A stretch of 64,000 nucleotides of DNA from Gari tellinella (GCA_922989275.2 OV277864.1:41539550-41603549), one strand, 5' to 3'; shown: positions 11,392-23,032, counted from the first letter of the stretch. Notes: generated from the letters alone by a model not told the origin. Numbers and translations are program-made.

Positions 11392-11583
11392 CAGGGCTCC
11401 AGATAACGGAAGTATTTCGATTACTAAACTCTTTATTTCTGCTTTTAAACCCAATGGTGTCATACTCATTAGAATCGTCTCGAAGAGACGGTTTAATCAG
11501 TAGTAACACCGTAGCATTCGGTGCTGAAATGAGTGAGAACATGTTGGAATTGTTCAGTTTATTCCTCTTATCTGGAGCCGGCT
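11392..11583. mobile_element. D-type foldback MITE
   Basis: Termini CAGGGCTCCAGATAA and CTTATCTGGAGCC around a palindrome (CTCATTAGAATCGTCTC...). Other copies are at 28428, 31578, 32115, 42955, 48377 and 57615. The CAG...CTG ends and short direct flanking repeats resemble hAT-type MITEs. The two opposing short open frames here are shadows of the palindrome. Confidence 0.75.
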
Positions 11584-11599
11584 GAAATGAAGAATTTAA

Positions 11600-11787
11600 C
11601 CCTTATTCTGCTGCTAAGACGTCTGCTTTGACATTGTCGTGTGCAATATTTGTTTAGTTTAGATGTATGCATATTTTTTTATTAAACAAACCTTAAGACG
11701 AGTGTCAAACAGTTTGGATCCAGATGAGACGCCGCGTTACACGGTGTCTGTTTTAGAGTCAAACAGTTGCGACCAGTAGGCACATGA
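11600..11787. mobile_element. A-type MITE, diverged
   Basis: TTAA sites at 11596-11599 and 11788-11791. Left end CCCTTATTCTGCTGC; the palindrome GATGAGACGCCGCGTTACACGG has lost part of its right arm. Confidence 0.6.
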
Positions 11788-11856
11788 TTAAACTATGAGA
11801 TAAGGTCACCACCTGTAAATAATTAATCACGGTGGTAAACGTGTACAATCCAATAC

Positions 11857-13930
11857 GGGGGATCTTGCTGAAAATGACTGTTTCAGCCTTGTCTTCTCTT
11901 TAACTAAACCACCAATTTTTGGATCTTCACCAAACTTGCTATAAATGTTTATTAGTAGAGAATCTAGCTCAATTTTGATAACTATCAAAGTCGCATGAGG
12001 CATGCCTGAGTTATTGCCCTTGAATAATTAAAAAAAATGACTGTTTCAGCCCTTTCTGCTCTCTAACACAAACACTTTTTATTGGATCTTCACCAAACTT
12101 GCTGGCATTGTGTATTTGTTTTAAATATAGATCAAGACAAAAATCGAATACAGCTGACTGAAAATCCTTCAAGAGGTAAAGGAGGTATGGAGTAGTCATT
12201 TATTACTTTACTTATTACCAACATGACCAAGATGAAGCACATGCAACTATTGACCAAATAGTTGGCTTAAATAGAATAAAAACAGTTTCTATTACAGAGT
12301 TGACAGGACTAAAATAAGTATGAAATAGCAAATTTTTAATAATTGAAGAACCGTAACTCCAACATGCCTTCGGCGATTTGGGTATTCATAGAGCTGGACT
12401 AAGTTTTTATCCAATATTATTTTCAGCAAATTTGAAGATCCAATTAAAACCGTTTGAGTCAGAAAGCTGACAAGCCTGAAGTATGCAATCTATAATCATT
12501 CATGGGCAATAACTTCAACATGCCTTGTGCGATTTTGGTAGTTAAGATTATGAACTTGATTTTATATTAATAAACATTTTCAACAAGTTTGGTGAAAATC
12601 ACAAAAAAGTTATTTGTGTTAGAGAGCAAAAAATGGTGAAACAGGTATTTTTAAATACATAAAGGACAATAACTCAGACATGCCTTATGCGATTTAAGTA
12701 ATAATCAAACCGAACCTAGATTTTGTATAAATAAAGAATTTCAGCAAGGTTTTGTTAAGATCCGAAAAGAAATGTTTGTGATAGAGAGCAAAAAATGCTG
12801 AAACATTAATTTTTAATAACTAAAGGGCAAAAAACTCATGCCTTACGCGATATAAGTACTATTTGAACTGGAGATATATTTTATATTTATAAACATGTTC
12901 AGCAAGTTTGGTGAATATCCGATAAAAACTGTATGTGTTAGAGTGCAAAAAAACCCTGAAACAGTCATATTTTAATAATAAGAGGACAATAACTCATATA
13001 TACATTATGCGATTTTAGTAATATTCAAACTTAACCTTAATTTTATATTAATAAACATCTTCAGCAAATTGGGTGAAAATCGATAAAAAAGCATTTGTGT
13101 TAGAGAGAAAAAAATGGTGAAACAGTCCTTTTTAATACATTAAGGGCAATAACTCAGATAATCATTTTGGGATTTTTAGTAATAATCAAACTGGACCTAG
13201 GTTTTATATAAATAAAGAATTTCAGCAAGTTTGTAGAAGATCCGATGAAAACTCTTTGTGTTAGAGAGCAAAAAAGGCTGAAACAGTCATTTCTAATAAT
13301 TCAAGAGCAATTACTCCGACATTCCTTATGCGATTTTACTAGTATTCAAATTTAACCATGATTTAATATCAATGAAAATTTTCAGCAAGTTTGGTGAAAA
13401 TTCAATAAAAAGAATTTGTGTTAGAGATAAAAAACTGGCTGAAAACTGTAATTTTAATACATAAAGGGCAAAAACTTAGATATGCCTCATACAATTTTAG
13501 TAGTTATCAAACTAAACCTAGATTTTATACTAATGAACATTTTCAGCAAGTTTGGTGAAGATCCAATAAAAGTATTTGTGAAAGAGAGCAATAATTGCTG
13601 AATCACTCATTTTTAATACAAAAATGGCAAAAACGCAAACATGCCACATGCGATTTTAGTAGTAATCAAACTGGACCAAGATTTTATAATAATAAACAAT
13701 TTCAGTAAGTTTGGTGAAGATCAACTAAAAAATGCTTGTTTTAGAGAGCAAAAATTGCTGAAACAGTCAATTTTTAATACATAAAGGGCAAAAAGTCTTA
13801 CATGCCTTATTCGATTTAAGTAGAAATTTAACTGTACCTAGATTTTATATAAAAGAACATTTAATGCAAGTTTGGTGAAGATCCGATAAAAACTCTTTGT
13901 GTTAGAGAGCACAAAGGGCTGAAACACCGT
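11857..13930. repeat. Tandem array, about 160-bp units, with inverted units at the left
   Basis: About ten direct units from roughly 12300 to 13930, with spacing of 158-162 bp between CAGCAAGTTTGGTGAA boxes (12584, 12742, 12900, 13060, 13222, 13383, 13543 and on). Each unit also has GTGTTAGAGAGCAAAAA and AAGGGCAATAACTC. The two leftmost units (about 11875-12190) run in the opposite orientation (GACTGTTTCAGCC, ATCTTCACCAAACTTGCT). Unit length and layout resemble the tandem cores of bivalve pearl-type elements. No gene is present. Confidence 0.85.
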
Positions 13931-14201
13931 TGTGACGAAATGTGACTCATTTTATAGCAATCGTTCGCACCCGGTGATATTGAACCCAGCTGTTCCACGT
14001 GCCACTAATCCGTGTGGTAATATTTATGTCAGACGATCTACTTTCGGTTTGGTATGGTTTTAAATCGCTTTTTTGGTGATTTAGGCCTGTCTTCAACATT
14101 TCATAGATCAGTTTGGCCCATTAGAATGTTCAAGCATTATTATTAACCGTTATTGTATTTCGCACATTAAAAAAAGGTCTGAAAACACAATGGGACTTTA
14201 A

Positions 14202-14406
14202 CCCCTTCACTGCCGTGACGTCATCAATTTTAAACAATTGTCGTCTGCTTTTATTTCTCAAATTTAATTTTTATGTAGATCTATATTTATTTAAGAAATA
14301 TTGAAATGAGTGTCAAACAGTTTGGATACTGATCAGACGCCGCGTCACGCGGCGTCTGATCAGGATCCAAATTGTTTGCAAATAACCATCGTACTCGGTG
14401 AAGGTG
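14202..14406. mobile_element. A-type MITE, nearly intact
   Basis: TTAA at 14198-14201 and 14407-14410; left end CCCCTTCACTGCCGTGACG. The palindrome has the GACGCCGCGTCACGCGGCGTC centre. It closely matches 6773-6979; the right terminal repeat is shortened (GGTGAAGGTG). Confidence 0.85.
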
Positions 14407-14744
14407 TTAACAACTTTAAAAACCAAGGCAAGAATGAAGAAGAAATTAAATTTAATCTAGCATTGAAGCGTATGTTCCTAGCTTCCTATATTTGCGGCGT
14501 CTGGTCAGAGTCTATGCTGTTTGCTGATAGGAATTAAAGTATAAAATAAATCAAAAAGGAAAATTTATACCAGGCATCCCTTACATCAAAAATGGACTAA
14601 TCCAATACCGGTATATAAGCATGGAAAAACCAAGGGGCGCAAATGGATTAATGGTTGTTGTAACAATATATAGACAAAAAATAAAAAAATAAATAAAAAA
14701 AAAATAAAAAAAATAAAAAAATAGTGCAGACCTTGGTCAGAACG

Positions 14745-14898
14745 TAGGGGGTGTTTGTGGGTGCTTGTTTGTCGCCTAAAATGACCAAGTAATAATAATT
14801 GAAACCCAGTATATGAGTATGTGTCATACTCATATACTGGGTTTTAATTTTTCTTGGTCATTTTAGGCCACAAACAAGCACCCACAAACATACCCTAT
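14745..14898. mobile_element. Foldback MITE
   Basis: Inverted arms of about 75 bp: TGTTTGTGGGTGCTTGTTTG on the left and CAAACAAGCACCCACAAACA on the right, with CCCAGTATATGAGTATG / CATACTCATATACTGGG at the centre. It is TA-flanked. An A-rich run (AAATAAAA)n at 14678-14722 precedes it. Confidence 0.8.
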
Positions 14899-15056
14899 AT
14901 TATGGCTCCTGTGCTCTATACTACATTCAAGCTGCTTGTAAATGGCATTGCAAAGGTGTTCTGCTTGTAAAGGACTCGTGTATATTATTCACTGTAGCGT
15001 TCAATGGGTTAAAAACTTCTTTTGAATGGCAGTAATGAATGTTTCTTATTGTCATA

Positions 15057-15249
15057 CAGTCAAACTTCGATATCTCAAACTCGCTTTATTCGAAATATCC
15101 GATTTGTCGACAAATGAATTGCATTATCTCGTGCTCGGTTAAGTGAAACATACTCGTATTTCAATATTAAAACGTGGCTTAGCCACGTTTTAACATTGAA
15201 ATACGGATATGTTCGTACGTACCGAGTTTGAGATATCGAAGTTCAACTG
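15057..15249. mobile_element. pogo/Tigger-like MITE, TA target duplication
   Basis: Termini CAGTCAAACTTCGATATCTC and GATATCGAAGTTCAACTG flanked by TA (15055-15056, 15250-15251). A small hairpin (AAAACGTGGCTTAGCCACGTTTT region) lies at the centre. The CAGT...ACTG ends, the TA duplication and the TTCGATATCTC motif are characteristic of pogo-class Tc1/mariner elements. Confidence 0.85.
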
Positions 15250-15251
15250 TA

Positions 15252-15925
15252 CTTTTACAATTGTTCCAACTAAATGTCAACTTGACATCCTGTACGTGTG
15301 TTGTCCTGCTGCCATGGAATCAGTGATTACCCTTTAGTTAATGAGTCTATGGAAGACCGCGAGTAAAGTTTTGCAAACTGTTTGCATATACATGTATAGA
15401 TGATACATCGAATAAATCGGCGTCAAATCTTGATACAAGCTAGTTGATGCCCTAGACGTATTTCCGAAAATAAATGACATAAGTTACCGTACTTTGAAAA
15501 TGACTGCAGACGGAATGTTTTCTAGACAACGTTGGCTTAACTTTGTTAGCACGAATCATATGAATACCTTTACAAATAGTTTGGATTAAGACGAAGCCCT
15601 ACACAATGTGGGGTCAGGTCAGGAAGCCCTTTACATGTCACTCGGACACAGTCCGTGTAAGTATACAGTAATTATGAAAGTTTGTGCTTATTTCAGAAGT
15701 TCAACTGACGTCATAATTATTTTACAGACGACAATTACTCAGTGTTGAAACTATAAACGTGAGAGCAATTTCGTATCGGAGAAAACACGGAAGTTCTCTC
15801 GGGCCTATAAAAGAACAGATGAAAAGATAGCATAAAAAACAATAATTCAATTGTTACCATATGTGTAGTTATACTGTTCGTTTGTAGTGTGTATGTTGTT
15901 TAAATAGGGTTCATTTAACCCATAA
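15252..15925. other. Stretch without gene
   Basis: Contains only weak remnants of A-type palindromes (about 15370-15450 and 15570-15640). Nothing else is recognised. Confidence 0.45.
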
Positions 15926-16171
15926 CCAATTACCCCATAACCTGTTTTTTTCTTTTGAAGACATGTGACTACTTAAAGCAGGTTGAAAGTAAAGCAGAAT
16001 GTGCCTTAATGCACATTCTGCTTTACTTTCAGCCTGCTTTAAGCTACCATCTGCTTGGATACAGAAAATATTTCTTTTACAGCATATTCGTGATTGTATA
16101 AAATGGAACTATTTTCTTCAGTGGAGGAATAAAATAAAGGCGTTAAAAAGGCGTATTTATGGGGTAATTGG
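15926..16171. mobile_element. B-type TTAA MITE
   Basis: Ends CCAATTACCCCATA / TATGGGGTAATTGG, flanked by ATAA (15922-15925) and TTAA (16172-16175). It contains the B palindrome: CTTAAAGCAGGTTGAAAGTA, a GCAGAATGTGC / GCACATTCTGC centre and an inverted CTGCTTTAAG end. B is the commonest MITE family in the window. Confidence 0.85.
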
Positions 16172-16309
16172 TTAAAGAGACGGGCAACCGGATCACAAAA
16201 TGATCATTTTCAAATATTAAAATTGTTTGTAAATGAAATTAAACACAATACAGTAAAGTGTTGAAAATTCCAGCGTTTTGCAATAGAACATTTATTTGTA
16301 TTTGAGAGG

Positions 16310-16384
16310 CAAACAGTTTGAATCCTAATCAGAGGCTGGGCTAGCCGGTGCTCTTGTCTGCATGACTCCATTCTGTTTGCAATG
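16310..16384. repeat. A-type palindrome, decayed
   Basis: GCAAACAGTTTGAATCCTAA on the left and CATTCTGTTTGCAATGG on the right; the centre is largely lost. Confidence 0.5.
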
Positions 16385-16468
16385 GAAATAATTGTCAAAG
16401 TTTAGTATAAATTGACGCGTTTATTGTGAAGGAATACGCCTTCCTCACTGTAGTTGTTAAATGTTTTA

Positions 16469-16820
16469 CAGCGCTCCCTCTCTACAACGACACCCTATGG
16501 GAGAAAAAACATGTGCGTTGTTCGGAGGGAGTCGTTATATGGAGGGAAATCGGCTTACATTTGCAAACAGCTTGAATCCAGTTCAGACGCCGCGTTACGC
16601 GGCATCTGATCTGGATTCAAGCTGTTTGTCACTCGTCGTTAAGTTTTTTTCTGTCAAAATGCCTATTATGTAATTTTGAGAAAAAACAACAGACGACAAG
16701 TTTAAGCAGAAGTTACTGCAGCAATCAAATAGAAATAATTGTCTTGTTTAGGGGACAGCGACAAGCGTTGTTGTAAGGAAGGAATAGTTGTTGAAAGGGC
16801 CGTTATATAGGGAGGGGGCT
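16469..16820. mobile_element. F-type MITE carrying an A-type palindrome
   Basis: The left terminus CAGCGCTCCCTCTCTACAAC follows TA; the right end GGGCCGTTATATAGGGAGGG is a decayed inverse. The palindrome (CAAACAGCTTGAATCCAG, GACGCCGCGTTACGCGGC) sits at 16561-16632. Thus an A-type cassette occurs in an element that is not TTAA-flanked. Compare 20053 and 23702. Confidence 0.8.
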
Positions 16821-17267
16821 ATGTACAAGGCTAAACAGAAAGCTCGTGTGTAGGCTCTTTCCGCTTTATCTTTGCCCTACATTAACATGATAAAGTGACC
16901 ACCGATATTTAAGACTGTCTATTTACCTTTTCGAGTGGTAGTTCAACTTCATTCACTGCATTGCAATGAGTACAGTTATTATTTGCAAACAGATAGGACC
17001 CTGGTCAGGAACAGAACTTTTTTACACCATAGCGATATAACTAGTAAATTAAGCTAAATTTTAAAGTTGAGAAATAAAATCACTGCCTTGTACCCAGAAC
17101 ACGGTCAACCGGTGCAATAAATTAAAAAAAACACGAGCTCTCCAATGTTCTTAATGTATACATACAATGTTTGATTTTGCCAAAGTGACCTTGTCAACGG
17201 AAGTTTTTAACCTCTTTGAACAGTACCTTAACCCTAACCATGCTAAGTGCGACTTGTCTAGCATTGC

Positions 17268-17535
17268 ATTAAAAGTTTGGATTCAGATCAGACACCGCGT
17301 AACGCGGCGTCTGATCTGAATCCAAACTGTTTGTCACTCGTTTCAAACATTTTCTTTTGTTTCAAAAGCATAAAAACTATTTGTTTTAATCAGACGATGT
17401 ATTTGAAGCAGACGACAATTCATCATGATAAGTGGTACCCCGAGTGAACTTGTATAATTTATACAAGTACTTGCAAACAGTTTGGAACCTGATAAAATGC
17501 CGAGTAATATAACGTGTGATTAGGATCGAAACTGG
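17268..17535. repeat. Two A-type palindromes in tandem
   Basis: The first (17268-17333) is nearly perfect: TTTGGATTCAGATCAGAC... / GTCTGATCTGAATCCAAA. Its left MITE end, TTAACCCTAACCATGC, is at about 17229. The second (about 17473-17535) is degenerate (GGAACCTGATAAAATGCCG). Confidence 0.7.
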
Positions 17536-17779
17536 TTGATACTCGTGCCGTGCCCATTTTGATTCACATCTATATTTGAGAAATATGAGAAGACGAATGC
17601 TTGTTACATGTAAGCAGACGATTTATTGACTTTAGAAGGGTTAAGAAAGGCCAATTACTCTCCTTGAGATCTCTACAGCACAGAGGAGGTACATATATTT
17701 TGTCCTTTGAAATAGATCTGTGTGACGTTGATTATAAGTTAAACAGAAATCATCACGAAATCTCTCAAGACTTTAAACA

Positions 17780-18275
17780 ACCCTTTACACCATAACCCGT
17801 TTCTGGCTTTCAATGCACATGGTCACTTAAAGCAAATCGAAAGTACAGCAGAATGCACCTTAACCCTTTCCCCATAGAAACGACTTTTAGCATATTTAAT
17901 TTATTCTTCCGCTGAAGAATATAGTTCCAGTTTATACCCTCATGAACAATTACCATACAAATATTTTATATAGCCTAGCAGAATTTAGCTTAAAGAAGGC
18001 TGATAGTAAAGCAGAATGTGCCTTAAGGCACATTCTGCTTTACTTTCAACCTGCTCTTTAAGTGGTCACCTGTCTTCAAAAGTAGAAACAGGCTATGGGG
18101 TAAAGGGTAAAGGCGCTTTCTGCTAAATACTTTCAGTCTGATTTAAGCTACAAACTTGAAGGATAAAGGAAAAAATTATTTCGATGCATATTAGTGACTG
18201 TATAGAGTGGTACTGTTTTCTTTAGAGTGTGAATAAATTAAAGGCGTAAAAGGGAGTATTTATGGAGTAAAGAGT
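17780..18275. repeat. Cluster of nested or overlapping B-type MITE pieces
   Basis: Left ends at about 17786 and 17866, a full B palindrome at 17996-18062 (GATAGTAAAGCAGAATGTGC / GCACATTCTGCTTTACTTTC) and a right end GGAGTATTTATGGAGTAAAG at about 18268. The order is explained by insertion of B copies into other B copies. Confidence 0.65.
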
Positions 18276-18961
18276 TAAGGTTATCTCAAAGCGAGAAAGA
18301 TAGGTCTTTTATTTCGTCTCTATGTCTATCATGTAGTATTTGGTAAATTCTCATAGTATAGTTATACCCAAACTTTCTTTTAGGCAAATTGAGAAGTGTG
18401 TTGAAACTGTTTGGTTTCAGATGAGACGCTAAATTCGTCGGCGTTCCATGTGTATCCAAATCGTTTGCAACAACTATCACAAATACGCCGATACCTTAAA
18501 ACGTTAAAAGTATGCTACAAGATGAATGGATAACGAAAATTTAATAAATTAATGAATGAATAGAACGTACAAACAAACAGTCAATCCGACAAGCGAAAGG
18601 GCACATGGCACAATCTGCCAACAATAAAACAAAACAAACAACATCAACAACAAAAAAGAACAACAACAACAAACATGATACGAAAATGGTAGATTACTGT
18701 AACATTTGATCCAGACAATACCTTAACTATAGATCTCAATCTCCATCTCAAAACGAATGCAACAGCAAACAATGTAAACCTAGATGAGACATCGCAATGA
18801 ATTATTTTCTTCATGTTAAAGGGGAGAGTTTAAATTAATTACAAGGCTACTCCTGTCATATACAAACAATTAAATCCAGAGCATAGGCTTTACATGTACA
18901 ACGTACATGTACATGTATATAGATTTGCAGATTTACTCTTTATTTCAGTCTCATCTATATA
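18276..18961. other. Stretch without gene
   Basis: A degenerate A palindrome at 18398-18472 and a (CAA)n-rich segment at 18625-18673. No exon-like sequence was found. Confidence 0.5.
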
Positions 18962-19208
18962 CAGTGGAGAATCTGTTATTCTTTCCCCAATAAACGCGTT
19001 TACGCTAAAACTGTTATTTGCAGTGCAGACAGTTTGGAGCCAGATCAGACGCCGGGTAACCCGGCGTCTGATCAGGCTCTAAACTGTTTGCCACCAAGAT
19101 AAACAAGAATTATCATAATTGTCCAAAAATTGTTCTTTTCTGCGTTTTAGTGCTTTGCGTTTGCGTACGTTTGCGTTTAAACGGGAAAGAATAACAGATT
19201 CTCCACTG
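18962..19208. mobile_element. E-type MITE, TA target duplication
   Basis: Termini CAGTGGAGAATCTGTTATTC / GAATAACAGATTCTCCACTG between TA (18960-18961 and 19209-19210). The inner palindrome GTTTGGAGCCAGATCAGACG with a CCGGGTAACCCGG centre is the E variant of the CAAACAGT cassette. It is nearly identical to 56774-57013. Confidence 0.9.
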
Positions 19209-19483
19209 TACAAATACATTTCATAATATCTTGACATTAAAACTTAACATTTGAATAAAGCCACCTTATAAGATTTATAAGAGACTACAAAATCGTATCA
19301 TATATTAGACACTAGAGAGTAGTACATGTAGATCTAAGTGTTATAAATATACTATGTGAGCCCAATTGTCATTTTGTAATACATTGTATAAAACAAACAT
19401 AAATAGTTTGACACTGAGTAGACTTAATTAGAGCCTGATATTACATTGTATCCAATGAGTTAAAGCCTCTTCGTTGACATTAA

Positions 19484-19694
19484 CCCATCTAACACAGATT
19501 TACATAATATCGACTGCTTAATTTGTCGTCTGCTTTTATTTATAAAATTTGAAATATTAAGTGATTTTAACTTAAGAAACATTGATATGAGTATTGAACA
19601 GTTTGGATCCTGATCAGACGCCGCGTTACGCTGCGTCTGATCTGGATCCAAACTGTTCGCATATGTAATGGTAATAGAGTCTGGCTGCGAAATG
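19484..19694. mobile_element. A-type MITE, TTAA target duplication
   Basis: TTAA at 19480-19483 and 19695-19698. It contains a palindrome centred on GACGCCGCGTTACGCTGCGTC with GGATCC arms. The terminal inverted repeats are diverged. Confidence 0.8.
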
Positions 19695-20052
19695 TTAAAA
19701 ACTCGATATTTTATAGTTTTAAATGGGTTGAGGAGCAATTCAACACATCCTGCCAACTTCATTGTCGGTTATAAAAGTATTGATGGTGCACATATATGTG
19801 GTGGCTGATGAATGGAAGTAGATAAAACATACTATAATTTAAAACAAATCTACTACTACCACTACTATACTCTTACTACTGCTCTTAATAATACTGCTGT
19901 TACTACTATTTAACATCTAACAGAACAGAACAAAACTTTATTTCATCTCAGGCATGGTTACAAAACAACTTAATATATTACCACTGTTGCTGATACCACT
20001 ACCATTACTACATCTACCACTACTACTACTGCTTCTACTGTTACTTCTACTA

Positions 20053-20646
20053 CAGCGCTCCCTCTCTACAACGACACCCGATGGGAGACCAAGATTATGT
20101 GTGTTGTTCGGAGGGAGTCGTTATAGAGAGGGAAATTTGCTTACATTTGCAAACATCTTGAATTTAGATCAGATGCCGCGCAAAGCGGCGTCTGGTCTGT
20201 ATTCAAGCTGTTTGTCACTCGTCGTTATGGTTTTATCTGTCAAAATGTCCATTATGTAAGAAAAACAGCAGCCAACAATTTTAACCCTTTCCCACATAGC
20301 ATATCTCTAGTATTGAATATAGGTGTCCACTTAAAGCAGGCTGAAAGTAAAGCAGAATGCGCTTTAAGCGCATTCTGCTTTACTTTCAGCCTGCTTTAAG
20401 CTATCACCTGCTAGAATATAGAAAATGTTTTGTATTATACACATTTATGAATGTATAAATTGGAACTATTTTCTTCAGAGCAAGAATAAACTGAATGCGC
20501 TAAAAGGCGCTTCTATGGGGGAAAGGGTTAAGCAGGCGGTATTGCAGCAGTGAAAGGGTAAGACATAATTGTCTTGGGAACAGTGACGAGCGTTGCTGTA
20601 GAGAGGGAGTCGTTGTAGGGAGTGTTGTTGTAGGAAGGGAGCACTG
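20053..20646. mobile_element. F-type MITE, TA target duplication, with a nested B element
   Basis: Termini CAGCGCTCCCTCTCTACAAC and GTAGGAAGGGAGCACTG between TA (20051-20052, 20647-20648). It carries an A-type palindrome at 20149-20213. Its internal TTAA received a B element (20285-20527). Confidence 0.85.
20285..20527. mobile_element. B-type MITE nested in the F element
   Basis: TTAA on both sides (20281-20284, 20528-20531); ends CCCTTTCCCACATAGC / ATGGGGGAAAGGG; full palindrome with a CTTTAAGCGC-type centre. The F copies at 23939 and 16705 show the uninterrupted TTTTAAGCAGA target. Confidence 0.9.
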
Positions 20647-20675
20647 TACTGCTAATACAACTACTTCTACTACTA

Positions 20676-20922
20676 CAGTGGAGAATCTGTTATTCTTTCC
20701 CGTTTAAACGCAAACGTACGCAAACGCAAAGCACTAAAACGTAGAAAAAGAACAACTTTTGGACAATTCTGATAATTCATGTATATCTTGGCGGCAAACA
20801 GTTTGGAGCCTGGTCAGACGCCGGGTTACCCGGCGTCTGATCTGGCTCCAAACTGTTTGCACTGCAAATAATAGTTTAAGCGTAAACGCGTTTATTGGGA
20901 AAGAATAACAGATTCTCCACTG
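20676..20922. mobile_element. E-type MITE, inverse orientation to 18962-19208
   Basis: TA at 20674-20675 and 20923-20924; termini CAGTGGAGAATCTGTTATTC / inverse. The palindrome has the GACGCCGGGTTACCCGGCGTC centre. Confidence 0.9.
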
Positions 20923-20956
20923 TACTTCTACAACTCATGTACAACTACTACTACTT

Positions 20957-21003
<47 letters not shown>

Positions 21004-21005
<2 letters not shown>

Positions 21006-21882
21006 ATCTACTTGTACTTTTGCTAGATCTAAAAGATTATGTCTTTCAATGTATCAATCCTGTTCTGATAAGCCAACCCAAAAGGTTGCTTAAGGAACAG
21101 GGTGAGGTATAAAGTGTGTCTCAAGCACCGTGGTGAATACTGAACACTAGCTATGGCGGAAACAACCTATAAGCGATAATTACTTACCCAAAGTCTGACC
21201 CCAAACCAGTACTAAGAATGGCACGTATCTCTTATATTCCCAGATATTTTCCATTGTTTATCAAGATTTCCACATGTTTTAAACTGTATCAATTGACTTT
21301 TAGTTTGTATTTATCGCGATCTGTAAATGTCAAGACAGCTTTAACGTCATAGTCTATGAGATAAGCTGTTTTATATACTCCAGCTGTTAAAAGCTTCTCC
21401 ACCGCTACCCTTCTTTTGAATATACGCCTGTGTCTTGGGGTATATACTTACATTGGTAAACATAAACTGTTCTTTTAACCCTTATCTTAACACAGTACCG
21501 TCTAATTCAACATTGTCGTCTTACATAAAAAAATCAATAAATCGATAAACTATTTAAAATAAATAAACTATTTACGTGTGTCAACGAGTTTAAGTCCTAT
21601 TTCAACAAATAGTATTTTTTCTGAACTGGATCTAAACTGTTTGAAAATGATATTAAAGTAGCGTTTGCAAGAATATGGGGGTGACATTTTGGGTATATTT
21701 TGGGCCGGCTGAAATAATAGTCGACATGGCCCACTAGTTAATAAAGGAGTTATATAGTTGAACAAAAGGCCGTGTTCGAACACGTCGATTAACTTTGCCG
21801 ATAATATTGGGTCCCTTCATTTCGGTATATATGCACATGTATATATAGAATTTAATATTTGTCTATATAAATCAGACACGTT
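21004..21882. other. Stretch without gene
   Basis: Non-coding. A weak A-type remnant lies at about 21480-21640 (TTAACCCTTATC start, partial arms). Nothing else is recognised. Confidence 0.45.
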
Positions 21883-22137
21883 CAGAGCTGCCATAAGTTG
21901 ACATGAAAAATCCTAAGATTTCCAAATTTGCATTTTTCAAGTGCGAATTTACGAATCGCACCTTTACCGCATAGTCTGTTTCTAGTTTTGTTGACCCGTG
22001 ACTACTTAAAGCAGACTGGAAGTAAAGCAGAATGTGCCTTCTGGCGCATTCTGCTTTACTTTCAGCCTGCTTTAAGCTACAATGTTCTAGAAAAAAATCC
22101 GAAGATTTAGGAAAAATCCGGAGAAATGGCAGCCCTG
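21883..22137. mobile_element. G-type MITE carrying a B-type palindrome, CACGTT target duplication
   Basis: Ends CAGAGCTGCCATAAGTT / AAATGGCAGCCCTG, flanked on both sides by CACGTT (21877-21882 and 22138-22143). The full B palindrome is at 22009-22077. A second G copy lies at 36573-36778. This is a third kind of terminal context for the B cassette. Confidence 0.8.
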
Positions 22138-22144
22138 CACGTTA

Positions 22145-22386
22145 CAGTGGAGAAGACGTTCTTCTGTCCGATTTCAGGATACTACACGCTAATGCAATAA
22201 ATATAGAAAATTATCAACTTTTTGACAAATTTGACAATATATTTAAATTTAAGTGGCAAACAGTTTGGAGCCTGATCAGACGCCGGGTTACCCGGCGTCT
22301 GATCTGGCTTCAAACTGTTTGCAATTGAATTTTTTTTTTTTTAGATCAACCGCGTTTATTGGGACAGAATAATGTCTTCTTCACTG
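22145..22386. mobile_element. E-type MITE (CTTCT-end variant)
   Basis: Starts CAGTGGAGAAGACGTTCTTC and ends AATAATGTCTTCTTCACTG. The palindrome at 22257-22322 has a CCGGGTTACCCGG centre. The left TA lies inside the CACGTT duplication copy of the preceding G element. Confidence 0.8.
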
Positions 22387-22447
22387 TGTGTAAAAAAGTA
22401 AGCTTTGATTATATAAATCAGGCACGTGAATAACTAGTGCTCAAAAG

Positions 22448-22510
22448 GAATGGTTTGGATCCAGCCGAGACGCCTAGTGATTTGGTGTCTCGTCTGGCTT
22501 CAAACTGCTT
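22448..22510. repeat. Solitary A-type palindrome
   Basis: GTTTGGATCCAGCCGAGACG and its imperfect inverse around CCTAGTGATTTGG. No terminal repeats were found. Confidence 0.6.
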
Positions 22511-22638
22511 GAAACTCTGGTTGCAGAAAAATGACACTCTGGTTTTGATATTTCACAAAATCAACTGAAATTCACAATGTACAGGAATATTATAAGTTCT
22601 CGTATATTGAACCACTGCTGCTATAAATATTGAAGTTA

Positions 22639-22968
22639 CAGCGTTTCCTTCTCTACAACGGTCCTCCTTACAACGGTTCCCTCCTTATAACGATACTTCT
22701 CCCAAAACAAGTTAAGTATGTCCAACCTTTTCACGGATGCAATATAGTCTATTTAAAATTGTCGTCTGCTGTTTTTCTCAAATTTACATATGAGCCATTT
22801 TGACAGCAAAAAAACATAATGACGAGTGACAAACAGCTTGAAACCAGATCAGACGCCGCGTTACGCAATTGCAAATATAAGCCAATTCCCCTCCCTACAA
22901 CGACTTCCTCCGAACAACGCACATATTTGTTGTCTCCCATTGGGTGTCGTTGTAGGGAGGGAGTGCTG
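22639..22968. mobile_element. F-type MITE with half of its palindrome missing
   Basis: Termini CAGCGTTTCCTTCTCTACAA and GTAGGGAGGGAGTGCTG between TA (22637-22638, 22969-22970). The cassette reads ACAAACAGCTTGAAACCAG, then GACGCCGCGTTACGC, and stops at the symmetry centre; the second arm is absent. Confidence 0.8.
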
Positions 22969-23032
22969 TATTGTTGAGAAAGATAACCAACACGTTAATT
23001 CCACCATTGCCATGTGCCAATGGTTATTTTCA

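Larger units (their letters stand above)
19850..21003. repeat. (CTA)n microsatellite interrupted by MITEs
   Basis: CTA/CTT triplet runs occupy about 19850-19910, 19990-20052, 20649-20675 and 20938-21003. The F-type element (20053-20646) and the E-type element (20676-20922) interrupt the run at TA steps. Confidence 0.85.
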
